Shown here in pieces: positions 6,734-12,944 of a stretch of 12,944 nt of DNA. Both the position numbers and the translations under genes were made by a program. Numbering within the stretch: the stretch's first letter is position 1; each line of letters starts with the position of its first letter. Below the pieces are notes generated by a model. That model saw only the letters and a list, made by a program, of their open reading frames with translations. It had not been told where the DNA came from and did no database searches. The DNA comes from an uncultured Lachnospiraceae bacterium (GTDB lineage Bacteria; Bacillota; Clostridia; Lachnospirales; Lachnospiraceae): NCBI GenBank assembly GCA_948468325.1, contig CAOKHR010000039.1, forward strand, positions 1 to 12,944, read 5' to 3'.

Positions 6734-7456
6734 TTACCGCTCGCTTGCCCTTTTCATTCTTTTTAGTATTTTTCTTTCCATGCGCGACACCTGCACCTGA
6801 CTTATCCCAAGCCTGGCCGCCACCTGCACCTGTGTCATTTCTTTAAAATAGCGAAGCTCTATCAGCTCTTTTTCTTTTTCATCCAGTTCTCCCAGCAGCT
6901 GTTCTAAAAGCAAATGATTTACCAGTTCCTCTGTTTTGGGAATTCCTCTTTCCGACACCTGGTCCACCAAATAAATTTCACTGTCGTCAGACTGATACAC
7001 CGGCTGGTAAATAGAACCTACCTCTTCATTTGCCTCAATAGCCTCTACAATATCTTCTACACTAAGCCCGATTTCCTGTGAGATTTCCTGTAATGTGGCA
7101 TCTCTCCCAAATGTCTGCGACAGCCTGTCCGATGCTTTTTTTACTTTCCATCCGTTTTCTTTTAAAGAACGCGACACTTTCATCATGCTGCTGTCCCTTA
7201 GGAACCTTTTTATTTCTCCCATAATCATCGGAACCGCATAAGTAGAAAATTTTACTTCATAGGCCGTTTCAAATTTATCAATTGCTTTCATTAACCCGAT
7301 ACAGCCAATCTGAAACAGCTCCTCTCTTTCGTGTCCCCGATGCTCGAACCTTGCTACAATACTCCATACCAGTCCCAGGTTGTCCGAAATCAGTTTCTCC
7401 CTTGCATCTTTATCCCCTGCGTGTGCCTGCTTAATAAGCGCTATCACCGCATCCAT
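6734..7456 (-). CDS. sigF: RNA polymerase sporulation sigma factor F
   Basis: Sigma F (SpoIIAC) directs RNA polymerase to early forespore genes. At 240 aa it is near the usual length. Region 2 is clear from about residue 25 (NLGLVWSIVARF, ELFQIGCIGLMKAIDKF, KFSTYAVPMIMGEIKRFLRD). Region 3 follows (VKKASDRLSQTFGRDATLQEI), and region 4.2 is a helix-turn-helix near the C-terminus (MTQVQVAARLGISQVQVSRME). Sigma G is a close paralogue, but position directly after spoIIAA and spoIIAB identifies F. The ATG lies 26 nt inside the end of spoIIAB, so translation is probably coupled. Activity is controlled by binding to SpoIIAB. No spoVA genes follow, unlike in B. subtilis where they adjoin this operon. 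Confidence 0.95.
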   Translation of the reverse strand: MDAVIALIKQAHAGDKDAREKLISDNLGLVWSIVARFEHRGHEREELFQIGCIGLMKAIDKFETAYEVKFSTYAVPMIMGEIKRFLRDSSMMKVSRSLKENGWKVKKASDRLSQTFGRDATLQEISQEIGLSVEDIVEAIEANEEVGSIYQPVYQSDDSEIYLVDQVSERGIPKTEELVNHLLLEQLLGELDEKEKELIELRYFKEMTQVQVAARLGISQVQVSRMERKILKRMKRASER

Positions 7457-7898
7457 CCTGATTCTCTTCTTCCCTCTGTCCGATTTTCTTTATCAAAGTT
7501 ACTTTCGTTCCAAGCCCTTCTTTTGACTCCACTTCAATGTCATCCATAAAAGCTTCCATAAAAGCAAATCCCATGCCGGATCTCTCCAGCTGCGGCTTTG
7601 TTGTATAAAAAGGTTCCATTGCCTTTTTCACATCTTTCATGCCTATGCCCTTATCCTCTACGATAATAACTGCCGTATCGTCTTCTAAGGTGCAGGTAAG
7701 GCATACTTTTCCCTCTTTTTCTTCATAACCGTGAATAATCGCATTTGTCACCGCTTCTGATACGGCCGTTTTTACATCTGCAATTTCATCTAAAGTAGGA
7801 TCCAGCTGTGTCAGAAAAGCCGCTACTGTCACTCTGGCAAATCCTTCATTGACCGATTTGGCATCAAACTCTACTTTCATTTCGTTTTTCATTCTCAT
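7431..7898 (-). CDS. spoIIAB: Anti-sigma F factor and serine kinase SpoIIAB
   Basis: A GHKL-fold protein that binds and blocks sigma F and phosphorylates SpoIIAA on serine. The ATP site is intact: N box SEAVTNAIIHGY (E48, N52), G1 box EDKGIGM (D82, G84, G86), ATP-lid PFYTTKP and G2 box RSGMGFAFM (G108-G110). The C-terminus extends slightly past the usual end (KKIGQREEE and onward), where the DNA overlaps the sigF start. Its ATG overlaps the spoIIAA stop as ATGA. A second ATG two codons later is better spaced from the GGGGGA SD-like run and may be the true start, giving 153 aa. Confidence 0.95.
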   Translation of the reverse strand: MRMKNEMKVEFDAKSVNEGFARVTVAAFLTQLDPTLDEIADVKTAVSEAVTNAIIHGYEEKEGKVCLTCTLEDDTAVIIVEDKGIGMKDVKKAMEPFYTTKPQLERSGMGFAFMEAFMDDIEVESKEGLGTKVTLIKKIGQREEENQDGCGDSAY

Positions 7899-8251
7899 TT
7901 TCCCCCGCTTTTCTCATCTGTCTCTGTCTCTTTGCTATCGTCTTCCACCTGAATCATTTTATGTAATCCGGACACAATGAAAATCTTTTTCAGACGTTCA
8001 TTTAAATGTTCCGCAGACACAATGCCGCCGCTGTAGCCCATATTTTTACATCTTCCGATTAATACCCCGATTCCGGAACTGTCCATAAACTCCGTCCCGG
8101 CAAAATCAAACACCAGCTTTCGTATATGATATGCGCCAATCAATAAATCTGCCTCCCTGCGAAGCTTCTCCGCGCAATGATGATCCACTTCTTTTGGCAT
8201 TGAAATTCTCATACAGCCGTCTTTTAGCTGATATTTACACTCCATATTCAT
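7895..8251 (-). CDS. spoIIAA: Anti-sigma F factor antagonist SpoIIAA
   Basis: A single STAS-domain protein of 118 aa. In its unphosphorylated form it binds SpoIIAB and frees sigma F; SpoIIAB phosphorylates it and SpoIIE-type phosphatase reverses this. The conserved EFMDSSGIGVLIGR segment carries the phosphorylated serine, S58 in this numbering, the same position as in B. subtilis. The N-terminal EVDHHCAEKLR also matches the family. The last 15 residues are polar and variable. It is the first gene of the operon and overlaps spoIIAB by 4 nt. Starts at 8251 and 8245 are both possible from the AGGAAAGGAAG SD. A strong terminator lies only about 14 nt upstream of the start, so the location of the expected sigma-H promoter is unclear. 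Confidence 0.95.
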   Translation of the reverse strand: MNMECKYQLKDGCMRISMPKEVDHHCAEKLRREADLLIGAYHIRKLVFDFAGTEFMDSSGIGVLIGRCKNMGYSGGIVSAEHLNERLKKIFIVSGLHKMIQVEDDSKETETDEKSGGK

Positions 8252-8269
8252 CTTCCTTTCCTATAAAAC

Positions 8270-8311
8270 AAAAAAAGACGCTAAGACCTGTTTTTTCAGG
8301 TTTAACGTCTT
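8270..8311 (-). terminator. Intrinsic terminator between the TPR gene and spoIIAA
   Basis: On the minus strand the arms AAGACG and CGTCTT (8306-8311 with 8275-8280) extend inward with one or two mismatches to CCTG/CAGG, around an A-rich loop. A run of seven T (minus strand, 8276-8270) follows immediately. It lies 10 nt past the TPR stop and ends that transcript. The plus-strand reading also ends in a short T-run, but no plus-strand gene needs it. Confidence 0.88.
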
Positions 8312-8321
8312 TTGTACTTTG

Positions 8322-9845
8322 CTAATACTGCTGCCCTTCTTCCGGTGGATTTTGCTGTCCCGGGTCTTGCTGTGGATTCTGCTGTCCTGGATCCGTCTGC
8401 GGATTCTGTGATGCATCCGGCTGATTTTCTGCACCTGTTTCATCGCTTCTTTGCTGCGTTCCGTTATTTCCCGTGCTGCTGCCGCCATTAGCGTCTACGT
8501 ATGTCTGCGCCACACGCGCACGCTCCGAGCCCGGATTTTGCTCAATAACTTTCTGATAATAGATTACGGCCTGACTCATATTGTTGTCTCTGCGGTAAGA
8601 CTGCGCCAGATAATATACGGCATATCCGTCTTTATAAGCCTCGTCTGCCTCAACAACTTTGCCGAGCTTTTCAATTGCCTCTTTATAATTTCCTCTGGAA
8701 TATGCCTGATAGCCTTCATCATAAAACGTAATAAGATATTTTTCATTTACCTTCGCACTTACGTCATTATAAACAGACGCCGCCCTGCTGCTCAAATCGG
8801 AAACTTCTACTTTTTCCAGTGCCTGACCCGCAGCCTCCACATCATCAGCCGCAAACGCCGTATATGCGTTTAAAAGCTGCTCATAAGAACCTAATTTCGT
8901 CTCTGCGCCTTTTGAAGTTTCCTGTGCTTCTTCCACTTCTTTCGTCAGGTCTTCTACCTGCTTTTCCAAAGATGCAATGGACTGCTCTTTCGTGGAAATC
9001 GTATCATTGGCTGCTTTTAATGCCTCATTGGCCTCACTTTTTGAACTCTGCCTGATATTGGGAATCAGCAAAAACATCGTAACTGCAATACCAAGCACAA
9101 CACCAATCACAATATTGATAATCGTCTGCAGCGCGGAATTATCCTTAAACTGTGTCGGCATGATTACCGTATCATTGCCGCTCTGGTAAGAAATCAGTTC
9201 TTCTTTTTTCTGCTTTTTCGAATGGGTATCTCCTATTTTGCCGCTTATTTCTTTTTGGTATCTGAGTGTAATTGTATTATTTTCATCAATTTTTGCCGCG
9301 TTGCGCAGAGATTTGTTTGCCTGGTCATACTTGCCTTCCTGCATATATAAAAGTGCTAACAGCTGATGCCCTTTCACCAGCTTCGGATTTAATGACAGCA
9401 CTTTTTTCAGCTGGATAATTGCAAGATCCCTGCTGTCCTGCCTGCAGTAAATCAATGCCTGATTGTATTTTTTAATCGTCTGGTTAATTATGTCCAGTCT
9501 TGACTGGTTGCTCTGTATTTCATTTAAATAATGGGCTGCCGCATTATTTCTGCTCTGGTAATTCTTGCTGATTACCCATTCACTTAATGCTGCTACCGTC
9601 TCTCCCATTTCAAAATAGATTAGTCCCAGAAGATTTCTGGCATCTATATTCATCTTATTCAGCTGCAGGCTCTTTTTTAAACTGTCAATTGCTCCGGAAA
9701 GGTTTCGCACGCCTGCCTTCTCCAAACCTTCATTATAAAAACTATTCGAAGCATAAATTATCTTTTTGTAAATTTTTACATCGGCGCCACATTTTCCGCA
9801 ATAATCGGCTTCATTTAAAGATGCGCCGCAGTTATAACATTCCAT
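8322..9845 (-). CDS. Zinc-ribbon, TPR, single-pass membrane protein
   Basis: Domain order is as follows. A zinc ribbon lies at the N-terminus (C3, C6, C16, C19: CxxC-x9-CxxC). Cytoplasmic TPR-like helices span about 33-200 (repeats at 46-63, 66-90, 123-155 and 157-190). A polar linker leads to one transmembrane segment (about 241-263, TIINIVIGVVLGIAVTMFLLI). A coiled coil follows (about 270-318), then a second TPR region (about 373-440) and a Pro/Gln-rich tail with a 9-residue tandem repeat. By the positive-inside rule the C-terminal half should be outside the cell or in the forespore-facing space. The SD GAGGTGA, 3 nt from the ATG, fixes the start. It follows the 44-aa gene by 23 nt and likely shares its promoter. 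It has no catalytic motif and is probably a scaffold; a link to sporulation or envelope assembly is only suggested by the spoIIA operon next to it. Confidence 0.8.
   Translation of the reverse strand: MECYNCGASLNEADYCGKCGADVKIYKKIIYASNSFYNEGLEKAGVRNLSGAIDSLKKSLQLNKMNIDARNLLGLIYFEMGETVAALSEWVISKNYQSRNNAAAHYLNEIQSNQSRLDIINQTIKKYNQALIYCRQDSRDLAIIQLKKVLSLNPKLVKGHQLLALLYMQEGKYDQANKSLRNAAKIDENNTITLRYQKEISGKIGDTHSKKQKKEELISYQSGNDTVIMPTQFKDNSALQTIINIVIGVVLGIAVTMFLLIPNIRQSSKSEANEALKAANDTISTKEQSIASLEKQVEDLTKEVEEAQETSKGAETKLGSYEQLLNAYTAFAADDVEAAGQALEKVEVSDLSSRAASVYNDVSAKVNEKYLITFYDEGYQAYSRGNYKEAIEKLGKVVEADEAYKDGYAVYYLAQSYRRDNNMSQAVIYYQKVIEQNPGSERARVAQTYVDANGGSSTGNNGTQQRSDETGAENQPDASQNPQTDPGQQNPQQDPGQQNPPEEGQQY
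8340..8393 (-). repeat. Tandem 27-nt repeat coding the Pro/Gln-rich tail of the TPR protein
   Basis: Two adjacent copies of a 9-residue unit (DPGQQNPQQ at 485-493, then DPGQQNPPE at 494-502) sit near the C-terminus, with a partial related unit (QNPQT) before them. Such low-complexity tails are often cell-wall-spanning and vary in copy number between strains. Confidence 0.75.
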
Positions 9846-9868
9846 AATTCACCTCGCTCACCTGATTT

Positions 9869-10003
9869 TTAACTTCTTTCCCGCATCATTTCAAGCAGTA
9901 TATCCGTCATATCTGTTAAATCACGGCCGTAAATTGCATCCTCCGCTTCTTCTACTTCCAGACTTGGCTGGAACTTTTTTAATTCTTCATCAAAATCTAT
10001 CAT
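9869..10003 (-). CDS. Small acidic protein of unknown function (44 aa)
   Basis: The ATG at 10003 has a near-perfect ribosome binding site, AGGAGGAGC, 4 nt upstream. The product is 44 aa, acidic in its first half (EELKKF, EVEEAEDAIYG) and helical throughout, ending LLEMMRERS. There are no cysteines, no signal peptide and no membrane segment. The frame is open further upstream to 10120, but that start overlaps the promoter -10 and inverted repeat and has no SD, so the short form is preferred. It precedes the TPR membrane-protein gene by 23 nt and is probably co-transcribed and perhaps a partner. I do not recognise the family. Confidence 0.7.
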   Translation of the reverse strand: MIDFDEELKKFQPSLEVEEAEDAIYGRDLTDMTDILLEMMRERS

Positions 10004-10036
10004 GACTGCTCCTCCTGATTTTTGTTTTAGAATAAA

Positions 10037-10050
10037 GTGGGCAGGCCCAC
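10037..10050. repeat. G/C-rich hairpin in the leader of the 44-aa gene
   Basis: GTGGGCAGGCCCAC forms a 5-bp stem with a 4-nt loop. On the minus strand it is followed by TTTATTCT, so it could act as a weak terminator or attenuator upstream of the small gene, 33 nt before its start. It stands out against very A/T-rich surroundings. Confidence 0.45.
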
Positions 10051-10073
10051 ATAGCAATAGGTTCTTTTTCGTA

Positions 10074-10142
10074 ATATTAAAAATCACTATATTGTAATTG
10101 GTGTTATTTTCCTTTACCATTATAATATAGTGATTTTAATAT
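10074..10142. repeat. Long A/T-rich inverted repeat upstream of the 44-aa gene
   Basis: The left arm (10074-10103) and right arm (10115-10142) are near-perfect reverse complements over about 28 bp, with two one-base bulges and two mismatches, around an 11-nt loop. The core is ATCACTATATT against AATATAGTGAT. It is far longer than a usual terminator stem and lacks a clean T-run. It may be an operator or a hairpin formed in valS read-through RNA. Confidence 0.8.
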
Positions 10143-10146
10143 GCAA
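10119..10146 (-). promoter_or_regulatory. Predicted promoter of the 44-aa / TPR gene pair, inside the inverted repeat
   Basis: On the minus strand TTGCAT (10146-10141), a 16-nt spacer and a perfect TATAAT (10124-10119) are present. Transcription would start near 10112, in the loop of the inverted repeat, giving a leader of about 110 nt. The right arm of the repeat therefore overlaps the whole promoter, as an operator would. Confidence 0.55.
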
Positions 10147-10228
10147 GTAAAAAAATATTAACTTTTTATTATCTCACCGCAATATTTTGCACATATCTGC
10201 ATGATCCGCTTTTAATATACGGCAAATG

Positions 10229-12877
10229 CTATTTTATGGATGCAAGCTGTGCTTTCACCTGTTCCATCATCTGCTCGTATTTCAAAAGCTTATCTTTTTC
10301 TTCCTGTACCTTTGCTTCCGGCGCTTTGCTTAAAAACCGCTCATTGCCCAGCATTCCTCTGGAACGTGCCAGCTCTTTCGACAGCCGCTCTTTTTCTTTG
10401 AGAAGCCGTTCTTTCTCTTTTTCCATATCCACCAGCTCTTCCAGCGGAATATAAACAACAGCATCCGGAATTACAATAGAAACGGCGTCATCTGAAATAC
10501 CTGTCTTCTCTGCCAGAACAATTACTTCAGAAGCTCCCATCAGCCCCGCATACATATCTTTTTCCGTCTCAAAAATATCTCTTACTCCGGCATTCTCCGA
10601 TACAATATATATGGCTGCTTTTTTGGAAGGAGGCACATCCATTTCGGAACGGCGGTTTCTGACGCTTTTTACCAGCTCTTTGCAGCGTTCCACCATTGCT
10701 TCTTCCCGCGGGAAGTTACATGCTTCTTCATAAACAGGCCAGTCGGAAAGCATAATCGTCTCTTCTTCCGGATGCAGCGTACAGTAGATTTCTTCCGTTA
10801 TAAACGGCATATACGGATGCAGCATCTTAAGCGCGTCTGTCAGAACTTTCTGTAATGTATAGAGCGCTGCATTGGCTGAAACGGGATTTTCCTCACGATG
10901 ATACGTACGGCGTTTTGTCATTTCGATATACCAGTCGCAGAATTCATCCCAGATAAAATCGTATACTTTCTGAACTGCAATTCCCAGTTCAAACTTGTCC
11001 ATATTCTCTGTCATTTCCTTTGCCAACCGGTTTACTTTTGATAAAATCCACTTATCTTCTGTGTGCAGGTCTTTTTCTGCAGGCACCGTAAGCTTTTCAT
11101 CCCCGATATTCATCAGAATAAAGCGGGAAGCATTCCATACTTTGTTGGCAAAATTGCGGGATGATTCCACTCTCTCCCAGTAAAAACGCATATCATTCCC
11201 CGGTGCGTTTCCGGTGATAAGCGTCAGGCGCAGCGCATCCGCACCGTATTTATCGATGACCTCTAACGGGTCAATGCCGTTTCCTAAAGATTTGCTCATT
11301 TTCCGCCCCTGGGAATCTCTTACAAGGCCGTGGAACAATACCGTATGAAACGGCGCTTTTCCCATCTGCTCATAGCCGGAAAAAATCATGCGGATAACCC
11401 AGAAAAAGATAATATCATATCCTGTCACAAGCACATCATTCGGATAAAAATAACCCAGATCTTCGGTCTCCTTCGGCCAGCCCAGGGTAGAAAACGGCCA
11501 GAGCGCGGAAGAAAACCATGTATCCAGCGTATCTTCATCCTGCACGATATGTGTGCCGCCGCATTTGGGGCACTTTTCGGGAGCCGTTTTGGAAACTGTC
11601 ATTTCCCCGCAGTCCTGGCAGTAATATGCCGGAATCCTGTGTCCCCACCAAAGCTGTCTGGATATACACCAGTCGCGGATATTGTCCGTCCAGTTAAAAT
11701 ATGTTTTTTCCATGCGCTTTGGAAGCAGCTTAATTTCCCCGCTTTTTACACCTTCTACTGCAGGTTTGATCATCTCATCCATTTTCACGAACCACTGCTG
11801 TTTAATCATCGGCTCTACCGTCGTACCGCAGCGGTCGTGCGTTCCAACGTTGTGGGAATGCGGCTCTACTTTTACAAGCAGCCCCATTTCTTCTAATTCC
11901 TTCACCAATGCCTTTCTGCATTCGTAACGGTCCATGCCTTCAAATTTTCCGGCATAAGCATTCATAGTCGCATCATCGTTAATAACTACAATCTCTTCTA
12001 AATTGTGGCGTTTTCCGACTTCAAAGTCATTCGGATCATGCGCCGGAGTAATTTTTACGCAGCCTGTTCCAAATTCCCTGTCTACATAAGCATCTGCAAT
12101 TACCGGAATTTCCCGATCCGTGAGCGGAAGCTTTAATGTCTTTCCGATAATATCTTTATACCTTTCATCCAGAGGATTTACAGCCACAGCAGTATCTCCA
12201 AACATTGTCTCCGGCCTTGTCGTTGCAATTTCGACAAATCTTCCCTCTTCACCGGCAACCGGATAATTGATGTGCCAGAAAAAGCCGTCCTGCTCTTCAT
12301 GTTCCACTTCCGCATCTGAAATAGATGTCTGGCATACCGGACACCAGTTAACAATGCGGGAGCCCTTGTAAATATAGCCTTTTTCATATAATTTGATAAA
12401 CACGTCCAAAACGGCGTCGGAACAGCCCTCGTCCATTGTAAAACGTTCTCTTTCCCAGTCTGCGGAAGAGCCCATTTTCTTTAGCTGGTTGATGATGCGT
12501 CCGCCGTATTCTTTTTTCCATTCCCAGCACTTTTCCAAAAATCCTTCTCTGCCCAGGCTGTCTTTTTCTATTCCCTGTTCTTTTAAAGATTCAATGACAC
12601 GCACTTCCGTTGCAATTGCCGCATGGTCTGTGCCCGGCTGCCACAGTGCATTATAGCCCTGCATTCTTTTATAGCGGATTAAAATATCCTGCATCGTATT
12701 ATCCAGCGCATGTCCCATGTGAAGCTGCCCTGTAATATTGGGCGGCGGCATTACGATGGTAAACGGTGTTTTGCTTTTGTCTGCTTTGGCACGAAAATAA
12801 CCGTTTGTTTCCCATTTTTGATAAAGACGGTCTTCGATGCCTTTTGGATCATAGGTTTTTGCTAATTCTTTGCTCAT
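10229..12877 (-). CDS. valS: Valine--tRNA ligase
   Basis: Class I aminoacyl-tRNA synthetase that charges tRNA-Val, with an editing site that removes mischarged threonine. At 882 aa it is full length. The HIGH signature is HMGH (53-56, within PPPNITGQLHMGH). The CP1 editing domain runs about 215-350 (TTRPETMFGDTAV, PAHDPNDFEVGKRH). A zinc-binding knuckle has C420, C423, C436 and C439, with a CPVC at 179-182 as well. The KMSKS loop is intact (526-530, GRKMSKSLGNG). The C-terminal coiled-coil arm, rich in Lys/Glu, begins near 810. The SD AAGGAG (minus, 12890-12885) lies 7 nt from the ATG. The gene is read on the same strand as the small protein, TPR and spoIIA genes but is separated from them by 225 nt holding a promoter. 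No clear terminator with a T-run follows it. Confidence 0.98.
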   Translation of the reverse strand: MSKELAKTYDPKGIEDRLYQKWETNGYFRAKADKSKTPFTIVMPPPNITGQLHMGHALDNTMQDILIRYKRMQGYNALWQPGTDHAAIATEVRVIESLKEQGIEKDSLGREGFLEKCWEWKKEYGGRIINQLKKMGSSADWERERFTMDEGCSDAVLDVFIKLYEKGYIYKGSRIVNWCPVCQTSISDAEVEHEEQDGFFWHINYPVAGEEGRFVEIATTRPETMFGDTAVAVNPLDERYKDIIGKTLKLPLTDREIPVIADAYVDREFGTGCVKITPAHDPNDFEVGKRHNLEEIVVINDDATMNAYAGKFEGMDRYECRKALVKELEEMGLLVKVEPHSHNVGTHDRCGTTVEPMIKQQWFVKMDEMIKPAVEGVKSGEIKLLPKRMEKTYFNWTDNIRDWCISRQLWWGHRIPAYYCQDCGEMTVSKTAPEKCPKCGGTHIVQDEDTLDTWFSSALWPFSTLGWPKETEDLGYFYPNDVLVTGYDIIFFWVIRMIFSGYEQMGKAPFHTVLFHGLVRDSQGRKMSKSLGNGIDPLEVIDKYGADALRLTLITGNAPGNDMRFYWERVESSRNFANKVWNASRFILMNIGDEKLTVPAEKDLHTEDKWILSKVNRLAKEMTENMDKFELGIAVQKVYDFIWDEFCDWYIEMTKRRTYHREENPVSANAALYTLQKVLTDALKMLHPYMPFITEEIYCTLHPEEETIMLSDWPVYEEACNFPREEAMVERCKELVKSVRNRRSEMDVPPSKKAAIYIVSENAGVRDIFETEKDMYAGLMGASEVIVLAEKTGISDDAVSIVIPDAVVYIPLEELVDMEKEKERLLKEKERLSKELARSRGMLGNERFLSKAPEAKVQEEKDKLLKYEQMMEQVKAQLASIK

Positions 12878-12916
12878 GCTCGTTCTCCTTATATTTTGTA
12901 TCGTTTCCTATAGGAT

Positions 12917-12943
12917 AAAAAAAGCCCCGGAAGAATTACTTCC
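12917..12943 (-). terminator. Terminator hairpin in the valS leader, possibly the end of a T-box
   Basis: On the minus strand GGAAG (12943-12939), a 5-nt loop, CTTCC (12933-12929), then GGGGC and seven T (12923-12917). The stem probably continues into bases beyond the window edge, which would pair with CCGGGGC. It lies 39 nt before the valS start. A terminator just before an aminoacyl-tRNA synthetase gene in a Firmicute is the usual end of a tRNA-sensing T-box leader, but the diagnostic GGTGG antiterminator region would be outside the window. It could instead end the preceding gene. Confidence 0.6.
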
Positions 12944-12944
12944 A

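Noticed and set aside
8451..8873. 140-codon plus-strand frame
   Set aside because: Antisense to the TPR membrane-protein gene; composition is that of a reversed coding strand.
10004..10120. N-terminal extension of the 44-aa protein to 83 aa
   Set aside because: The upstream ATG overlaps the predicted -10 element and has no SD, whereas the ATG at 10003 has AGGAGGAGC at good spacing.
11330..11896. 188-codon plus-strand frame
   Set aside because: Lies entirely antisense to valS, which has all family motifs; no ribosome binding site and no recognisable protein features.
1..12944. CRISPR array, tRNA or rRNA genes, complete insertion sequence
   Set aside because: No regularly spaced direct repeats, no tRNA-like cloverleaf noticed, and no transposase with terminal repeats; the Rpn-like gene is not flanked by matching ends.

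Overview
The window looks like a chromosomal segment of a spore-forming, low-GC Clostridia member, most likely Lachnospiraceae. The reasons are a complete spoIIAA-spoIIAB-sigF operon, strong AGGAGG-type ribosome binding sites, TTG/GTG starts, A/T-rich intergenic DNA, and the Clostridia style of PncB and ValS. The assignment to family is inference from protein style; no search was run.

Left part (1-5043, all + strand) is an accessory block, visibly more A/T-rich in codon choice than the right part. It starts with a solo PD-(D/E)XK Rpn/transposase-like nuclease gene that has its own promoter and a perfect 12-bp terminator. A 317-nt gap follows, holding decayed-looking minus-strand ORF remnants. 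Then comes a tight three-gene operon from one good promoter (TTGAAT-17-TATAAT): a 599-aa dynamin-like GTPase, a 438-aa coiled-coil protein with two membrane segments, and a 190-aa protein carrying three identical-spacing CxC-x10-CxxC zinc ribbons. Gene spacings of 17 and 8 nt argue that the three proteins work together, probably at the membrane. I do not recognise this trio as a named system, and it is the best candidate in the window for an undescribed one. A membrane-remodelling or defence role is inference.

Middle (5044-6583, +): pncB, nicotinate phosphoribosyltransferase of the NAD salvage pathway, with a perfect 16-bp palindrome just upstream of its start. A 150-nt convergent gap rich in dyads separates it from the minus-strand genes.

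Right part (6734-12944, all - strand) is housekeeping and sporulation. In transcription order: valS (with a possible T-box terminator at the window edge), a long A/T-rich inverted repeat overlapping a promoter, a 44-aa acidic protein, a 507-aa zinc-ribbon/TPR membrane protein, a strong intrinsic terminator, then spoIIAA, spoIIAB and sigF with overlapping ends. The last three form the forespore-specific sigma-F partner-switching module. Sigma F is held by the anti-sigma kinase SpoIIAB and released when dephosphorylated SpoIIAA binds SpoIIAB.
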